Assembly: GCA_020442635.1 (NCBI GenBank)
Contig: JAGRJR010000011.1
Location: forward strand, 1 to 57,442
DNA from: Lysobacterales bacterium
GTDB taxonomy: Bacteria > Pseudomonadota > Gammaproteobacteria > Xanthomonadales > Marinicellaceae
Direction: 5' to 3'
DNA length: 57,442 bases
A model generated the notes under the pieces. That model saw only the letters and a program-made list of their open reading frames with translations. It did not search any database and had not been told where the DNA came from. The translations under genes were made by a program, and so were the position numbers. Positions 36,848 to 44,627 of the stretch are shown here, in pieces. Position 1 is the stretch's first letter, and every line of letters starts with the position of its first letter.

Positions 36848-37603
36848 CTATTCACAATCAACGTATATTTCAATGGCTTGATGTATAAAGTCGGCCAATC
36901 CAGCGCCAAATTGGTCAAGGTATTGCTTGAAACGCTGGTCAGTTACATACATTTCACCCAAGGCAGCAAATTGTTTTTTGCTGCAATCATACCAATGACT
37001 GGTGATAAAGCTTCTGGCTTCATCGATTTTATTCTGAACCTCAGAATGACCTATGCCCAAAGGCATTAAAGATGCCAATTCCTGATAAATTTTATTTTGT
37101 TTGGCGTTAATTTCTTTCATGTCTTTCTGGCTGTATTTGGCCTGTTTCTGTTGAGATTGCTGGTATAATTTGCTTTCTCCCCAGCGTTTCTTGGCTTCAT
37201 TGGCATATTCAATTTTTTTTTGTTCAAATACACTGTTGTCAGTGGCTTCTTTTAATTTTTTCATATCGCTAATTCCTTTGTCATTGGTTAATAAGTCATC
37301 AATAAAATCAATCATTCGATCCAGTCTTTGTTTTTTCAAACACAATAAGTTTTTCTGCATATTCAATGCATCATGTTGATTAAAAACTTCACCGTTGATT
37401 AAATCTTTAATTTCATTCAGAGGAAAATCCATCTCTTTATAAAAAAGGATTTGCTGCATGGTGGCCAAACTTTTATCTCCGTAATATCGATAGCCATTGG
37501 TTTTGTCTATGTATTCCGGTTTTAATAAAGCTTTTTTTTCGTAGTGTCTGAGTGTTTTAACACTGGTACCTACCATGACCGAAAATGCTTTGATCTTATA
37601 CAT
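36848..37603 (-). CDS. MerR family regulator with TipAS-like antibiotic-binding domain
   Basis: About 251 residues. The ATG at 37603 has CAGGAG upstream; a longer frame to 37666 has no SD. Residues 1-70 are the MerR winged HTH (SVMVGTSVKTLRHYEKKALL ... NGYRYY). A dimerisation helix follows (LLCLKKQRLDRMIDFIDDLL), then a helical C-terminal domain (AKKRWGESKLYQQSQQKQAK..., SHWYDCSKKQFAALGEMYV) typical of TipAS, which in Streptomyces TipAL traps thiopeptides. It lies upstream of the RND pair on the same strand and likely controls itself and the pump. Confidence 0.88.
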   Translation of the reverse strand: MYKIKAFSVMVGTSVKTLRHYEKKALLKPEYIDKTNGYRYYGDKSLATMQQILFYKEMDFPLNEIKDLINGEVFNQHDALNMQKNLLCLKKQRLDRMIDFIDDLLTNDKGISDMKKLKEATDNSVFEQKKIEYANEAKKRWGESKLYQQSQQKQAKYSQKDMKEINAKQNKIYQELASLMPLGIGHSEVQNKIDEARSFITSHWYDCSKKQFAALGEMYVTDQRFKQYLDQFGAGLADFIHQAIEIYVDCE

Positions 37604-37629
37604 CGTTGAATCTCCTGTGAATACGCCAC

Positions 37630-37660
37630 ACTTTAAAGTATGACCTAACGTCAGAGTCAA
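37630..37660 (-). promoter_or_regulatory. MerR-type promoter with 19-bp spacer and internal dyad
   Basis: Minus strand: -35 TTGACT (37660-37655), 19-nt spacer, -10 TAAAGT (37635-37630). The spacer contains the dyad TGAC-GTTAG-GTCA. The over-long spacer with a dyad is the hallmark of promoters untwisted by MerR-family activators. It sits about 30 nt before the regulator start. Confidence 0.72.
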
Positions 37661-37863
37661 CACCATTGAGACATTTACTTTAATTAAAATAAATTGATAT
37701 AAGCTGGTTCTATGTGCAATAAATGAATCTGTACAGACTCACTGGATGATGATCGAAATGAGGGTTCATGGTTGTCCTATAGCTGGTGCATATTTTTTAG
37801 AGTTGGTTGTTTTTATTGTCCAATCCAGTGAACTATTATCAATGTATTGAGTCTCAGTTTGCT

Positions 37864-38898
37864 ATGAAAAAAAACAAATTACAGCACATGGTTTTTTTGC
37901 TTATTGTTTTGTTGACAGCTTGTCAGTCGCTAAAGCATGAGAACAAAGGTAACGGACCTGCTGCAGTCACATCAACTAAAAATATAGACACCCAACCCGA
38001 CTATTCTAAGAGCCATATTGAGAATGTTTTGGTCAATCATGTCCCAGTGAGCATTACTCGCAATGTCATAGAAGACAGTAATGGTCATATTTGGATTGCT
38101 TCCTGGGAAGGCGTTTTTAAATACAATGGACACTCATTCCAACATATCACCAAAGACGTCAGCCAGGCTAGGTTCTTTGCCATTATGGAAGACAGTCGAA
38201 ACAATTTTTGGTTGGCTTCAATCGGGTCTGGTGTGTTTTACTATGACGGGCAAAGTTTTAAAAATTACAACACCTCCAATGGATTAATCAATGATCGGGT
38301 GACCAATATTTTTGAAGATAAAGCTGGTCGCATTTGGTTCGGTACTGAAGGCGGTATCAGTATCTTTGATGGAACTACATTTCGCCATTTAACCACTGCT
38401 GATGGTTTATCCGACAATCGCGTTAACTCGATTATTGAAGATGCAATGGGTAAATTTTGGATTGGTACCATGGGTCAGGCAGTCATTTATGATCCAACCT
38501 TTGGAACATTTACGGACATAGTTAATGACGACGGTCAGTTTTTTAATAATGTTCGCCAAGTGATGATAAGTTCAAAGGGTGATGTCTGGCTGGCGGGGAG
38601 TAATGGTCTTTGGTGTTATAACCATATCAGTTTCACACAATATTCTCCTCAATTTACCGGCTTTGTTTTTGAAGACAGTTCAGGCAACATCCTGACCAGT
38701 TCAAGTGGCTCAACACCTGATCTCTGGGTGCTCACTTTATTTTCTGAAAACCACTGGTTTTCAACTGAAATCCTTGAGGAAAAAGGGATGATTTTTGGCG
38801 TTTTAAAGGATACTTTTGGTCAAATTTGGTATGGCACATTAAATGGTCTTTATCGCTTTGATGGTAAGTCGATTTACCATTATGTAACCCATAATTGA
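37864..38898 (+). CDS. Lipoprotein made of two-component-regulator propeller repeats
   Basis: 344 residues. The ATG at 37864 gives a lipoprotein signal with lipobox LLTAC (Cys20). The rest is a beta-propeller of about seven Reg_prop-type blades, with repeats such as EDSNGHIWIASWEGVFKYNG, EDSRNNFWLASIGSGVFYYDG and EDKAGRIWFGTEGGISIFDG. No kinase, cyclase or DNA-binding domain is attached. It is a probable outer-membrane-anchored ligand-binding or scaffold protein. The blade type matches the sensor part of the hybrid regulator at 27949-31899. It ends immediately beside the convergent pyrF stop. Confidence 0.82.
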   Translation: MKKNKLQHMVFLLIVLLTACQSLKHENKGNGPAAVTSTKNIDTQPDYSKSHIENVLVNHVPVSITRNVIEDSNGHIWIASWEGVFKYNGHSFQHITKDVSQARFFAIMEDSRNNFWLASIGSGVFYYDGQSFKNYNTSNGLINDRVTNIFEDKAGRIWFGTEGGISIFDGTTFRHLTTADGLSDNRVNSIIEDAMGKFWIGTMGQAVIYDPTFGTFTDIVNDDGQFFNNVRQVMISSKGDVWLAGSNGLWCYNHISFTQYSPQFTGFVFEDSSGNILTSSSGSTPDLWVLTLFSENHWFSTEILEEKGMIFGVLKDTFGQIWYGTLNGLYRFDGKSIYHYVTHN

Positions 38899-39708
38899 TC
38901 AAAGGTCTCTATAAGAATTGATGGTGTTTTTCAATTTTAAACACGCTTGTTGAGCTGCATGAACGAAATCACTTTTATTGTTTCCTGCATAAATAATGCC
39001 GCGAGACGAAGAGATGATTAAACCTCTGCCATCACTCCTTAAACCAGCGTTAAGGGTGGCTTTCACATCACCACCTTGCGCACCGATTCCTGGTATCAGC
39101 AAGGGCATGTCTCCAACGGTTTGACGTATTTGAGCCAATTCTTCGGGATAAGTGGCACCAACCACCAATAAAATATTATGGTTTGTATTCCATTTTTCAG
39201 TAGCATGTTGAGCCACCGTTTGAAAGAGGGTTTGGCCATTATTTAACTTCAGGTTTTGAAGTTCGCCGGAACCGGCATTAGACGTTTTACATAACACCAC
39301 GACCCCCTTGTTCTGGTATCGAGTGTAAGGCTCAATGGTATCACCACCCATATAAGGGTTGACCGTTACCGCATCAGCTTGGTAACGTTCAAAAGCTTCT
39401 TTGGCATATTGGTCTGCGGTACTGCCAATGTCTCCACGTTTGGCGTCCAAAATGACAGGAATGCGCGGGTGTTTTCGATGAATGTATTGAATAATTTCAG
39501 TCAGTTCTAATTCGGCACGCATGGCCGCAAAATAAGCAATTTGTGGTTTAAAAGCGCACACATGTTCAGCCGTTGCATCAACTATCTGTTTAAGCCAGTC
39601 GATTAATGTTATGTCCAAAGCTGCAATTTTTTCTTGGTTGGGGTCAAGACCCACACAGACCAGCGATTGATTTTCTTCCTGTGCTGACTCTAACGTTTTG
39701 ATAAACAT
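38899..39708 (-). CDS. pyrF: Orotidine 5'-phosphate decarboxylase, type 2
   Basis: 269 residues, catalysing the last step of UMP synthesis. The active-site segment LDAKRGDIGSTADQY has catalytic Lys90 and Asp93, and FKPQIAYF and GIGAQGGD are also present. The DAKRGDIG(S/N)T form and ~270-residue length define the type-2 enzymes (mycobacteria, myxobacteria and others) rather than the ~240-residue E. coli type. CAGGAA precedes the ATG. Monocistronic and divergent from the DegP-like gene. Confidence 0.93.
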   Translation of the reverse strand: MFIKTLESAQEENQSLVCVGLDPNQEKIAALDITLIDWLKQIVDATAEHVCAFKPQIAYFAAMRAELELTEIIQYIHRKHPRIPVILDAKRGDIGSTADQYAKEAFERYQADAVTVNPYMGGDTIEPYTRYQNKGVVVLCKTSNAGSGELQNLKLNNGQTLFQTVAQHATEKWNTNHNILLVVGATYPEELAQIRQTVGDMPLLIPGIGAQGGDVKATLNAGLRSDGRGLIISSSRGIIYAGNNKSDFVHAAQQACLKLKNTINSYRDL

Positions 39709-39808
39709 GATTGATATATTCCTGGCTTGATTTTTTGAATAAAGCGACTATTTTAGGAGAATTGGCAGGTTCCAGGAACTTTAATTCAACCAAATAATCT
39801 GAAAGACC

Positions 39809-41146
39809 ATGAAAAAAATCACATTTTTACTGATGATGGTTGTCCTTTCAACCACCCAAGCAGCTTTACCTACCGCAGTGAGCGGACAAGCAGTGCCTTC
39901 ACTGGCACCGATTTTAGAAAAGGTCACGCCAGCTGTGGTCAATATCAATACCAAATCAGTTCAATATGTGCGTTCGCGCAACAGTGAGTTTTATTCCTGG
40001 TTCTATGGTTTACCCAACACACCCAGAGAGCGTGTAACACAATCGTTAGGTTCCGGGGTCATTGTCGATGCGGTCAAAGGTTTGATTTTAACCAACCATC
40101 ATGTGGTTGATGATGCTGATGACATCTCGGTGGTTTTGCATGATGGCAGAACTTACAGTGCCACTTTAATTGGCTCGGATGATGGTACCGATGTGGCGGT
40201 GATTCAGATCGATGCTGAAAACCTGACTGCTTTGCCATTGGCTGATTCTAATCAATTGCGTGTAGGTGACTTCGTGGTAGCAGTAGGCAATCCATTTGGT
40301 TTAGGTCAAACGGTAACCTCTGGTATTGTCAGTGCCTTGGGTCGAACCAGTCTCAGCGGATTGGGTTATCAAAATTTTATCCAGACCGATGCTTCTATCA
40401 ATCCGGGTAACTCTGGTGGTGCTTTGATTGATTTGAACGGATCTCTGGTAGGCATCAACACCGCCATTTTTTCTCCTTCGGGCGGTAATGTAGGTATCGG
40501 TTTTGCCATTCCTTCCTCGCTTGCTGCTCGTATGATGCGGCAATTGGTTGAATATGGTGCCGTTCGTCGTGGTTCATTGGGCATGGATGTGCAAGACATC
40601 ACCGAACGCTTGGCGCGTGCTTTTGATGTGGGGCAAAAACAAGGTGTGTTGGTGACTTCTGTTGATCCAGACTCTCCGGCAGACCGGGCGGGTTTGCAAG
40701 CAGGTGATATCATCACCAATCTAAATGGGGATAAAATTACCAGCCAAAAACAGTTTCAAAACTATGAAGGTTTGTTGGAGTTGAATACTCAAGTAGTTAT
40801 TGATTATCTTCGCAATGATCAAGCTAAAATAGTAAGAACACTGATTACCGAAGCTGATCGCAATGAGCTTAAAGGGGATGAGCTTCATGAATTACTGAAA
40901 GGTTCTTTGTTGATTAATTTGCCAGCCAAATATCGAGATCGCTTTCAAGGCGTTTTGATTGAGGAAGTTCAGCGCAATTCTACAGCTTGGGAGTTGGGTT
41001 TGCGAGCAGGTGATTTAATCACAGCAGTGAACAAAGCTGAGATCAGCAGTTTAAAACAACTCGCTCAAAACATTAAGACAACCAAAAAAGCGCCGATGTT
41101 GACCATCTACCGTAACGGTAGGAATTATTTACTTCCTCTGGAGTAA
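39809..41146 (+). CDS. degQ: Periplasmic serine endoprotease of the DegP/DegQ (HtrA) family
   Basis: 445 residues. Signal peptide (MKKITFLLMMVVLSTTQA) and trypsin-like domain with the triad His98 (LTNHHVV), Asp128 (GTDVAVI) and Ser202 (INPGNSGGA), then two PDZ domains: RRGSLGMDVQDI...SPADRAGLQAGDIITNLNG and a C-terminal one with LGLRAGDLITAVNK. The LA-loop is short, which favours a DegQ-like rather than DegP-like form; the symbol is therefore tentative. Role: periplasmic protein quality control. GAAAGA lies before the ATG. Confidence 0.92.
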   Translation: MKKITFLLMMVVLSTTQAALPTAVSGQAVPSLAPILEKVTPAVVNINTKSVQYVRSRNSEFYSWFYGLPNTPRERVTQSLGSGVIVDAVKGLILTNHHVVDDADDISVVLHDGRTYSATLIGSDDGTDVAVIQIDAENLTALPLADSNQLRVGDFVVAVGNPFGLGQTVTSGIVSALGRTSLSGLGYQNFIQTDASINPGNSGGALIDLNGSLVGINTAIFSPSGGNVGIGFAIPSSLAARMMRQLVEYGAVRRGSLGMDVQDITERLARAFDVGQKQGVLVTSVDPDSPADRAGLQAGDIITNLNGDKITSQKQFQNYEGLLELNTQVVIDYLRNDQAKIVRTLITEADRNELKGDELHELLKGSLLINLPAKYRDRFQGVLIEEVQRNSTAWELGLRAGDLITAVNKAEISSLKQLAQNIKTTKKAPMLTIYRNGRNYLLPLE

Positions 41147-41451
41147 TATTTTTAAAACATACAACTTTTGAATGGGGTGTTTCAGTAATAGTTTTGTCTA
41201 TTCAAATATGCTTTTTTGTCGAAAAAAACTATAATATGGACAAAATTTGTCAACTCGTATTTAACAATAATTCACATTTGAAAGTAAAATCATCAAAAAC
41301 AATCAATACTTGACCAAAGTCAATTTTGTAATATTTTCGGAGTATATTTGTTATTCCAATTAACCCATCTGACACGAAATCGCATTAATATTAACTCTGG
41401 GTGAGGGCATAAAAATGCGTGTGAGGGATTTTTAAAAACTATGGGTGAAAT
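41147..41451 (+). promoter_or_regulatory. Regulatory region of the conservon-like operon
   Basis: 305 bp before the six-gene operon. TTTGTC-type motifs lie at 41192-41198 and 41212-41220, and a palindrome GACAAA-A-TTTGTC at 41239-41251 flanks a TATAAT (41230-41235). Further down TTGAC-CAAA-GTCAA (41310-41323) resembles an FNR/Anr-type site (TTGAT-N4-ATCAA) and may overlap a -35, with TATTTT (41332-41337) as a weak -10. GTGAGGG is repeated near 41400-41430. GGGTGA is the probable SD of the first gene. Assignments are by eye. Confidence 0.45.
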
Positions 41452-42537
41452 ATGGACGCAGATAAAATAATAAAAGTGCGAATTGTAGGATTCACTACAA
41501 AGGGCGCAAACGGGGTAGAATACTTCATTAGCAAACTTGCAAGAAGTAAATACAATATTCAGGTAGTTGATCAAATCTCAGAAGATGTCATTGTGTTGGT
41601 TGATGGTGATACTCTTGATGGACAAGTGTTTTTGACCGACACAAAAAACGCTCAACACAAGCTGTTAGTGGCTCAATACAAGAGGGATCAGAAATCTCCT
41701 TATCCATGGTTGATGAAACCTATTATTCCTAATGAGTTAATCGATAAGTTAATAGAAGTTGATCATCAGGTACAGATTAAAGAATCGGTTAGTCAAGCTA
41801 AAGCTCGTATCAAGGATTTGAATCATAATAAACTTGCGTCTGCTTTAAGTGGTAAACAATACAGTGCACAAGGACGTAAAAACACTGATGTTGGTATTCC
41901 TACAGAAACTGTGAATTTTTATTCGACCAACAACTATGTGCAAGGTGTTGTGATGCGTTGCATCAAAAAAGCCACTCACCAAAAGCCCTATGTTCAGGCC
42001 CACTTACCATTTGGAGACATGGTGGTTGATGCTAACGAAAGAAAGGTTTATTTGTTGATTGGTAATAAGCATATCCGGCCCTACGAAAAACTGCGTCTGA
42101 CACAGTCCGTAATGATAAGAGTTATTCAGGATATCGATAATGTAAAAAACATGGTTGGTGCCGATCAGGTTAAAGCTTTGGATGATTTACTTTGGGATTT
42201 GAGCATAGCTGCTTCATTTGGCAGATTGCCAGAAGGAACTGATGTTGATAAAGCTATGAGATTGAAATATTGGCCCAATCTGACTCGTGTTCGCTGTTTT
42301 GACTTTGCCATACAAATAGCTGCATTATGGAGCCAGCACAGTCTTTCAATCCGACAAGTAACAGAGCAGTTGGGAATAGGCCATAATTTTGTTTATGTGT
42401 TTTTTGCCGCCGCTAACTCGCTTGGTTTAATGACCTCTGAAGAGGGTAATGTGGTTGAACTGGCGTCTCAGCAGGAATCAAATAAGAACCTGTCTATCAT
42501 GACCAGATTGTTGTCACATCTGAGGAAAGCATCATGA
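41452..42537 (+). CDS. Pseudo-receiver protein with C-terminal helical/winged-helix-like domain (conservon-like operon)
   Basis: 361 residues. Residues 1-105 have the layout of a response-regulator receiver: beta1 KVRIVGF without the acidic pair, beta3 DVIVLVDGD, and the conserved Lys-Pro in LMKPIIPNELIDKL (Lys89). A phosphorylation-competent site is therefore doubtful. Residues ~175-361 contain conserved-looking LKYWPNLTRVRCFDFAIQIA, then LSIRQVTEQLGIGHNFVYVFF AAANSLGL, which could be a helix-turn-helix. It is the first gene of a tightly packed operon; its stop overlaps the GTPase start (ATGA). It is probably the input or output adaptor of the GTPase module. Confidence 0.72.
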   Translation: MDADKIIKVRIVGFTTKGANGVEYFISKLARSKYNIQVVDQISEDVIVLVDGDTLDGQVFLTDTKNAQHKLLVAQYKRDQKSPYPWLMKPIIPNELIDKLIEVDHQVQIKESVSQAKARIKDLNHNKLASALSGKQYSAQGRKNTDVGIPTETVNFYSTNNYVQGVVMRCIKKATHQKPYVQAHLPFGDMVVDANERKVYLLIGNKHIRPYEKLRLTQSVMIRVIQDIDNVKNMVGADQVKALDDLLWDLSIAASFGRLPEGTDVDKAMRLKYWPNLTRVRCFDFAIQIAALWSQHSLSIRQVTEQLGIGHNFVYVFFAAANSLGLMTSEEGNVVELASQQESNKNLSIMTRLLSHLRKAS

Positions 42538-43097
42538 GCAAAATCAACTCAAAACACAACAAAATTATTGTGACCGGACCAGTTGGTGCTGGTAAAACCA
42601 CCACCATAAAAACCATCAGTGATGTGGCTGTGGTTCAAACAGAAGCCAAGGCTTCAGACGAAACCCGTGAGAAAAAAGCCAACACTACTGTGGCCATGGA
42701 TTTTGGGGTTATTAACCTCGATGATGGTAATAAAATTCATATTTATGGTACGCCAGGACAAGAAAGATTTAACTTCATGTGGGACATACTCACCAAAGGC
42801 AGTATTGGTTTGATTATTTTGGTTGATGCTCAATGTAAAAACGTGGTTGATGATTTGAAGTTTTTTTTGCAGCAGTTTGCGCCAATGATAGAAGAAACTG
42901 CGGTGGCTATAGGAGTTAATAAATCAGGACAAGGAGCCATATCTTTGGCAGAGTTGAGAAAACACATGAGTCCTGATCAATTGAAATATCCTATGTTTGA
43001 AGTGGATGCACGAAACAAAACAGATGTTTCGATGTTGATTGAAGCATTGTTATATACCCTTAATCCATGTTTGATGCAGGTGGCAAATGGCAATTAA
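42534..43097 (+). CDS. CvnD-like small GTPase (conservon-type, MglA-related)
   Basis: 187 residues. G1 GPVGAGKT (15-22), switch I TTVAMDFG (51-58), G3 GTPGQERF (72-79) followed by NFMWDILTKGSIG, G4 position VNKSG (128-132), G5-like EVDARN. The TTVAMDFG and FGTPGQ-R-x-x-FMW signatures are those of the CvnD GTPases of Streptomyces conservons and their proteobacterial relatives, which associate with roadblock proteins. The G3 Asp is missing and the G4 Asp is Gly, so nucleotide handling may differ from Ras. Overlaps both neighbours (4 and 11 nt), implying translational coupling. Confidence 0.88.
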   Translation: MSKINSKHNKIIVTGPVGAGKTTTIKTISDVAVVQTEAKASDETREKKANTTVAMDFGVINLDDGNKIHIYGTPGQERFNFMWDILTKGSIGLIILVDAQCKNVVDDLKFFLQQFAPMIEETAVAIGVNKSGQGAISLAELRKHMSPDQLKYPMFEVDARNKTDVSMLIEALLYTLNPCLMQVANGN

Positions 43098-43713
43098 ACT
43101 CAAAGAAAATTTATACCTATCTCCAACAGCAAAAGCGGTTTATCAGGTCATGATGTGTATGACGGAACATGAACATGGCACATTGATTAAAAACTTATTG
43201 AAACACCCGGAAACACCCCGGTTTACCGAAGCATTTTTACTGGACTGGCTATCAACTGATGATATTGATGGAGCGGTAAAGAAAGTTCAAGAACTTAACC
43301 AGCTAGGTCTGGTTAAAGGCATCACAGAGAAACGACAAATACCGGATTTACCCAGTGACGTGGCATTGACTGAATGTGTGAAAAACCTGTCTGATGAAGG
43401 AGTCATGTTGGCCAATGATCAGGGTTTCTATCTGGTTAATGAAGGTTTTGAGCAGGAAGATGCTGATGAAATTGCAGCCATGGCAGCGGAGTTATTTACT
43501 TTTCATAAGAAAAGAGTTTCTCCGCTGGTGGAGAAAGGTCTGATTGAGTCAGAAGTGTGGAGTATGTTGAACTATCAAGGCCGATTGTCACTGTCATTTT
43601 GGCCAATAAAAACCGCCTCAGAGTCATTCACTCTTGTCATCAAGGGGGCGGTTAAATTCAATCAGGATTCCTTGGTTGATTTGGCTCGATTATTAATGAA
43701 CAAATACCAATAA
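43087..43713 (+). CDS. Winged-helix plus degenerate roadblock-like protein
   Basis: 208 residues, not a named family that I recognise. Residues 1-80 look like a winged helix (LSPTAKAVYQVMMCMTE..., DDIDGAVKKVQELNQLGLVKG). Residues ~110-205 align by eye with the roadblock protein of the next gene: GFYLVNEGFEQEDADEIAAM corresponds to GLIMASQLPASMDEDRVGAM, and both finish with a VDLARLL / EDVAKLI helix. I infer a second, diverged roadblock/LC7 subunit fused to a DNA- or protein-binding domain. It begins inside the GTPase gene. Confidence 0.65.
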   Translation: MAIKLKENLYLSPTAKAVYQVMMCMTEHEHGTLIKNLLKHPETPRFTEAFLLDWLSTDDIDGAVKKVQELNQLGLVKGITEKRQIPDLPSDVALTECVKNLSDEGVMLANDQGFYLVNEGFEQEDADEIAAMAAELFTFHKKRVSPLVEKGLIESEVWSMLNYQGRLSLSFWPIKTASESFTLVIKGAVKFNQDSLVDLARLLMNKYQ

Positions 43714-43762
43714 AAACTGACTTAACAAGAAGGTCAGATATATAACAAACAGGAGAATTTAA

Positions 43763-44125
43763 ATGAGATCAGAAATGTTAGACTCAATATTGAACGAGTT
43801 GAACGGAACTTCAGCCGATATTGAAGCTTCAGCAATCATATCCACTGATGGTTTGATCATGGCTTCACAATTGCCAGCCAGCATGGACGAAGACCGTGTG
43901 GGCGCCATGAGTGCGGCGATGTTGTCGTTAGGCGACAGAACCGCCAAAGAACTGGTGCGCGGCAAACTGGATCAGGTTTTAATTAAAGGTGATCATGGTT
44001 ATGTACTGATGACTCATGCAGGGGAAGATGCTGTGGTTACAGTATTGGCCAAGTCTAATGCCAAATTGGGATTGATCTTTTTGGATGTAAAAAGAGCCGC
44101 CGAAGACGTTGCGAAACTGATTTAA
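43763..44125 (+). CDS. Roadblock/LC7 domain protein (MglB/CvnB-like)
   Basis: 120 residues forming a single roadblock/LC7 fold: ASAIISTDGLIMASQLP, then the helix DEDRVGAMSAAMLSLGDRTAKEL, then strands GYVLMTHAGEDAVVTVLA and LGLIFLDVKRAAEDVAKLI. Members act as GTPase-activating or scaffolding partners of MglA/CvnD-type GTPases, here the product of 42534. AGGAGA precedes the ATG. A 49-nt gap separates it from the previous gene, the widest in the operon. Confidence 0.9.
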   Translation: MRSEMLDSILNELNGTSADIEASAIISTDGLIMASQLPASMDEDRVGAMSAAMLSLGDRTAKELVRGKLDQVLIKGDHGYVLMTHAGEDAVVTVLAKSNAKLGLIFLDVKRAAEDVAKLI

Positions 44126-44135
44126 GGGGGCGAAC

Positions 44136-44627
44136 ATGAGAGACATGACCGAAGACGATGTTACCGGTGATTTCACTGCGCATCATTTGACTTATTTTGA
44201 TGGTACGTCAAGAAGGGTTTTGGTAACAGATGAAGAAGTGCCTTTTCCTGAGGGTAAATTAATTGTTTCAAGAACTGATCCCACCGGCATCATTACACAT
44301 TGCAACAAGGCTTTTGTTGAAATGTCCGGCTTTTCAGAAGAGGAATTGATCGGACAACCACATCATATTTTACGCCATCCTGATATGCCAAAAGCCGCAT
44401 TCAAGGACGTGTGGGATACGGCTGCTACTGGAGCCAAATGGCACGGCTATGTAAAAAATCTGCGCAAAGATGGTAAGTACTACTGGGTTTATGCCACCGT
44501 TATCTCAAATGTAAGAAACGGTGAAGTGGTGGGATTTGCCTCAGTAAGAAGAAAACCCTCACGTACTAAGATCAATGAATGTGTTGGTTTATACAAAGAA
44601 ATGTTGGCAGAGGAGCAATCATCATGA
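44136..44627 (+). CDS. Aer-like PAS domain protein without transducer module
   Basis: 163 residues. The whole core (about 38-150) matches the PAS domain of the aerotaxis receptor Aer: IVSRTDPTGIITHCNKAFVE, MSGFSEEELIGQPHHILRHP, DMPKAAFKDVWDTA, WHGYVKNLRKDGKYYWVYA and SVRRKPS. These include the residues that hold FAD in Aer. Membrane helices, HAMP and the chemotaxis signalling domain are absent, so it can only signal through partners. A redox or oxygen sensor for the adjacent GTPase/roadblock module is inferred. Its stop overlaps the next start. Confidence 0.88.
   Translation: MRDMTEDDVTGDFTAHHLTYFDGTSRRVLVTDEEVPFPEGKLIVSRTDPTGIITHCNKAFVEMSGFSEEELIGQPHHILRHPDMPKAAFKDVWDTAATGAKWHGYVKNLRKDGKYYWVYATVISNVRNGEVVGFASVRRKPSRTKINECVGLYKEMLAEEQSS

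Noticed and set aside
41400..41451. Possible riboswitch in the leader of the conservon-like operon (GTGAGGG repeats, GCAT-AAAA-ATGC hairpin)
   Set aside because: The elements are short and match no known riboswitch core that I can recognise; kept only as part of the regulatory region.
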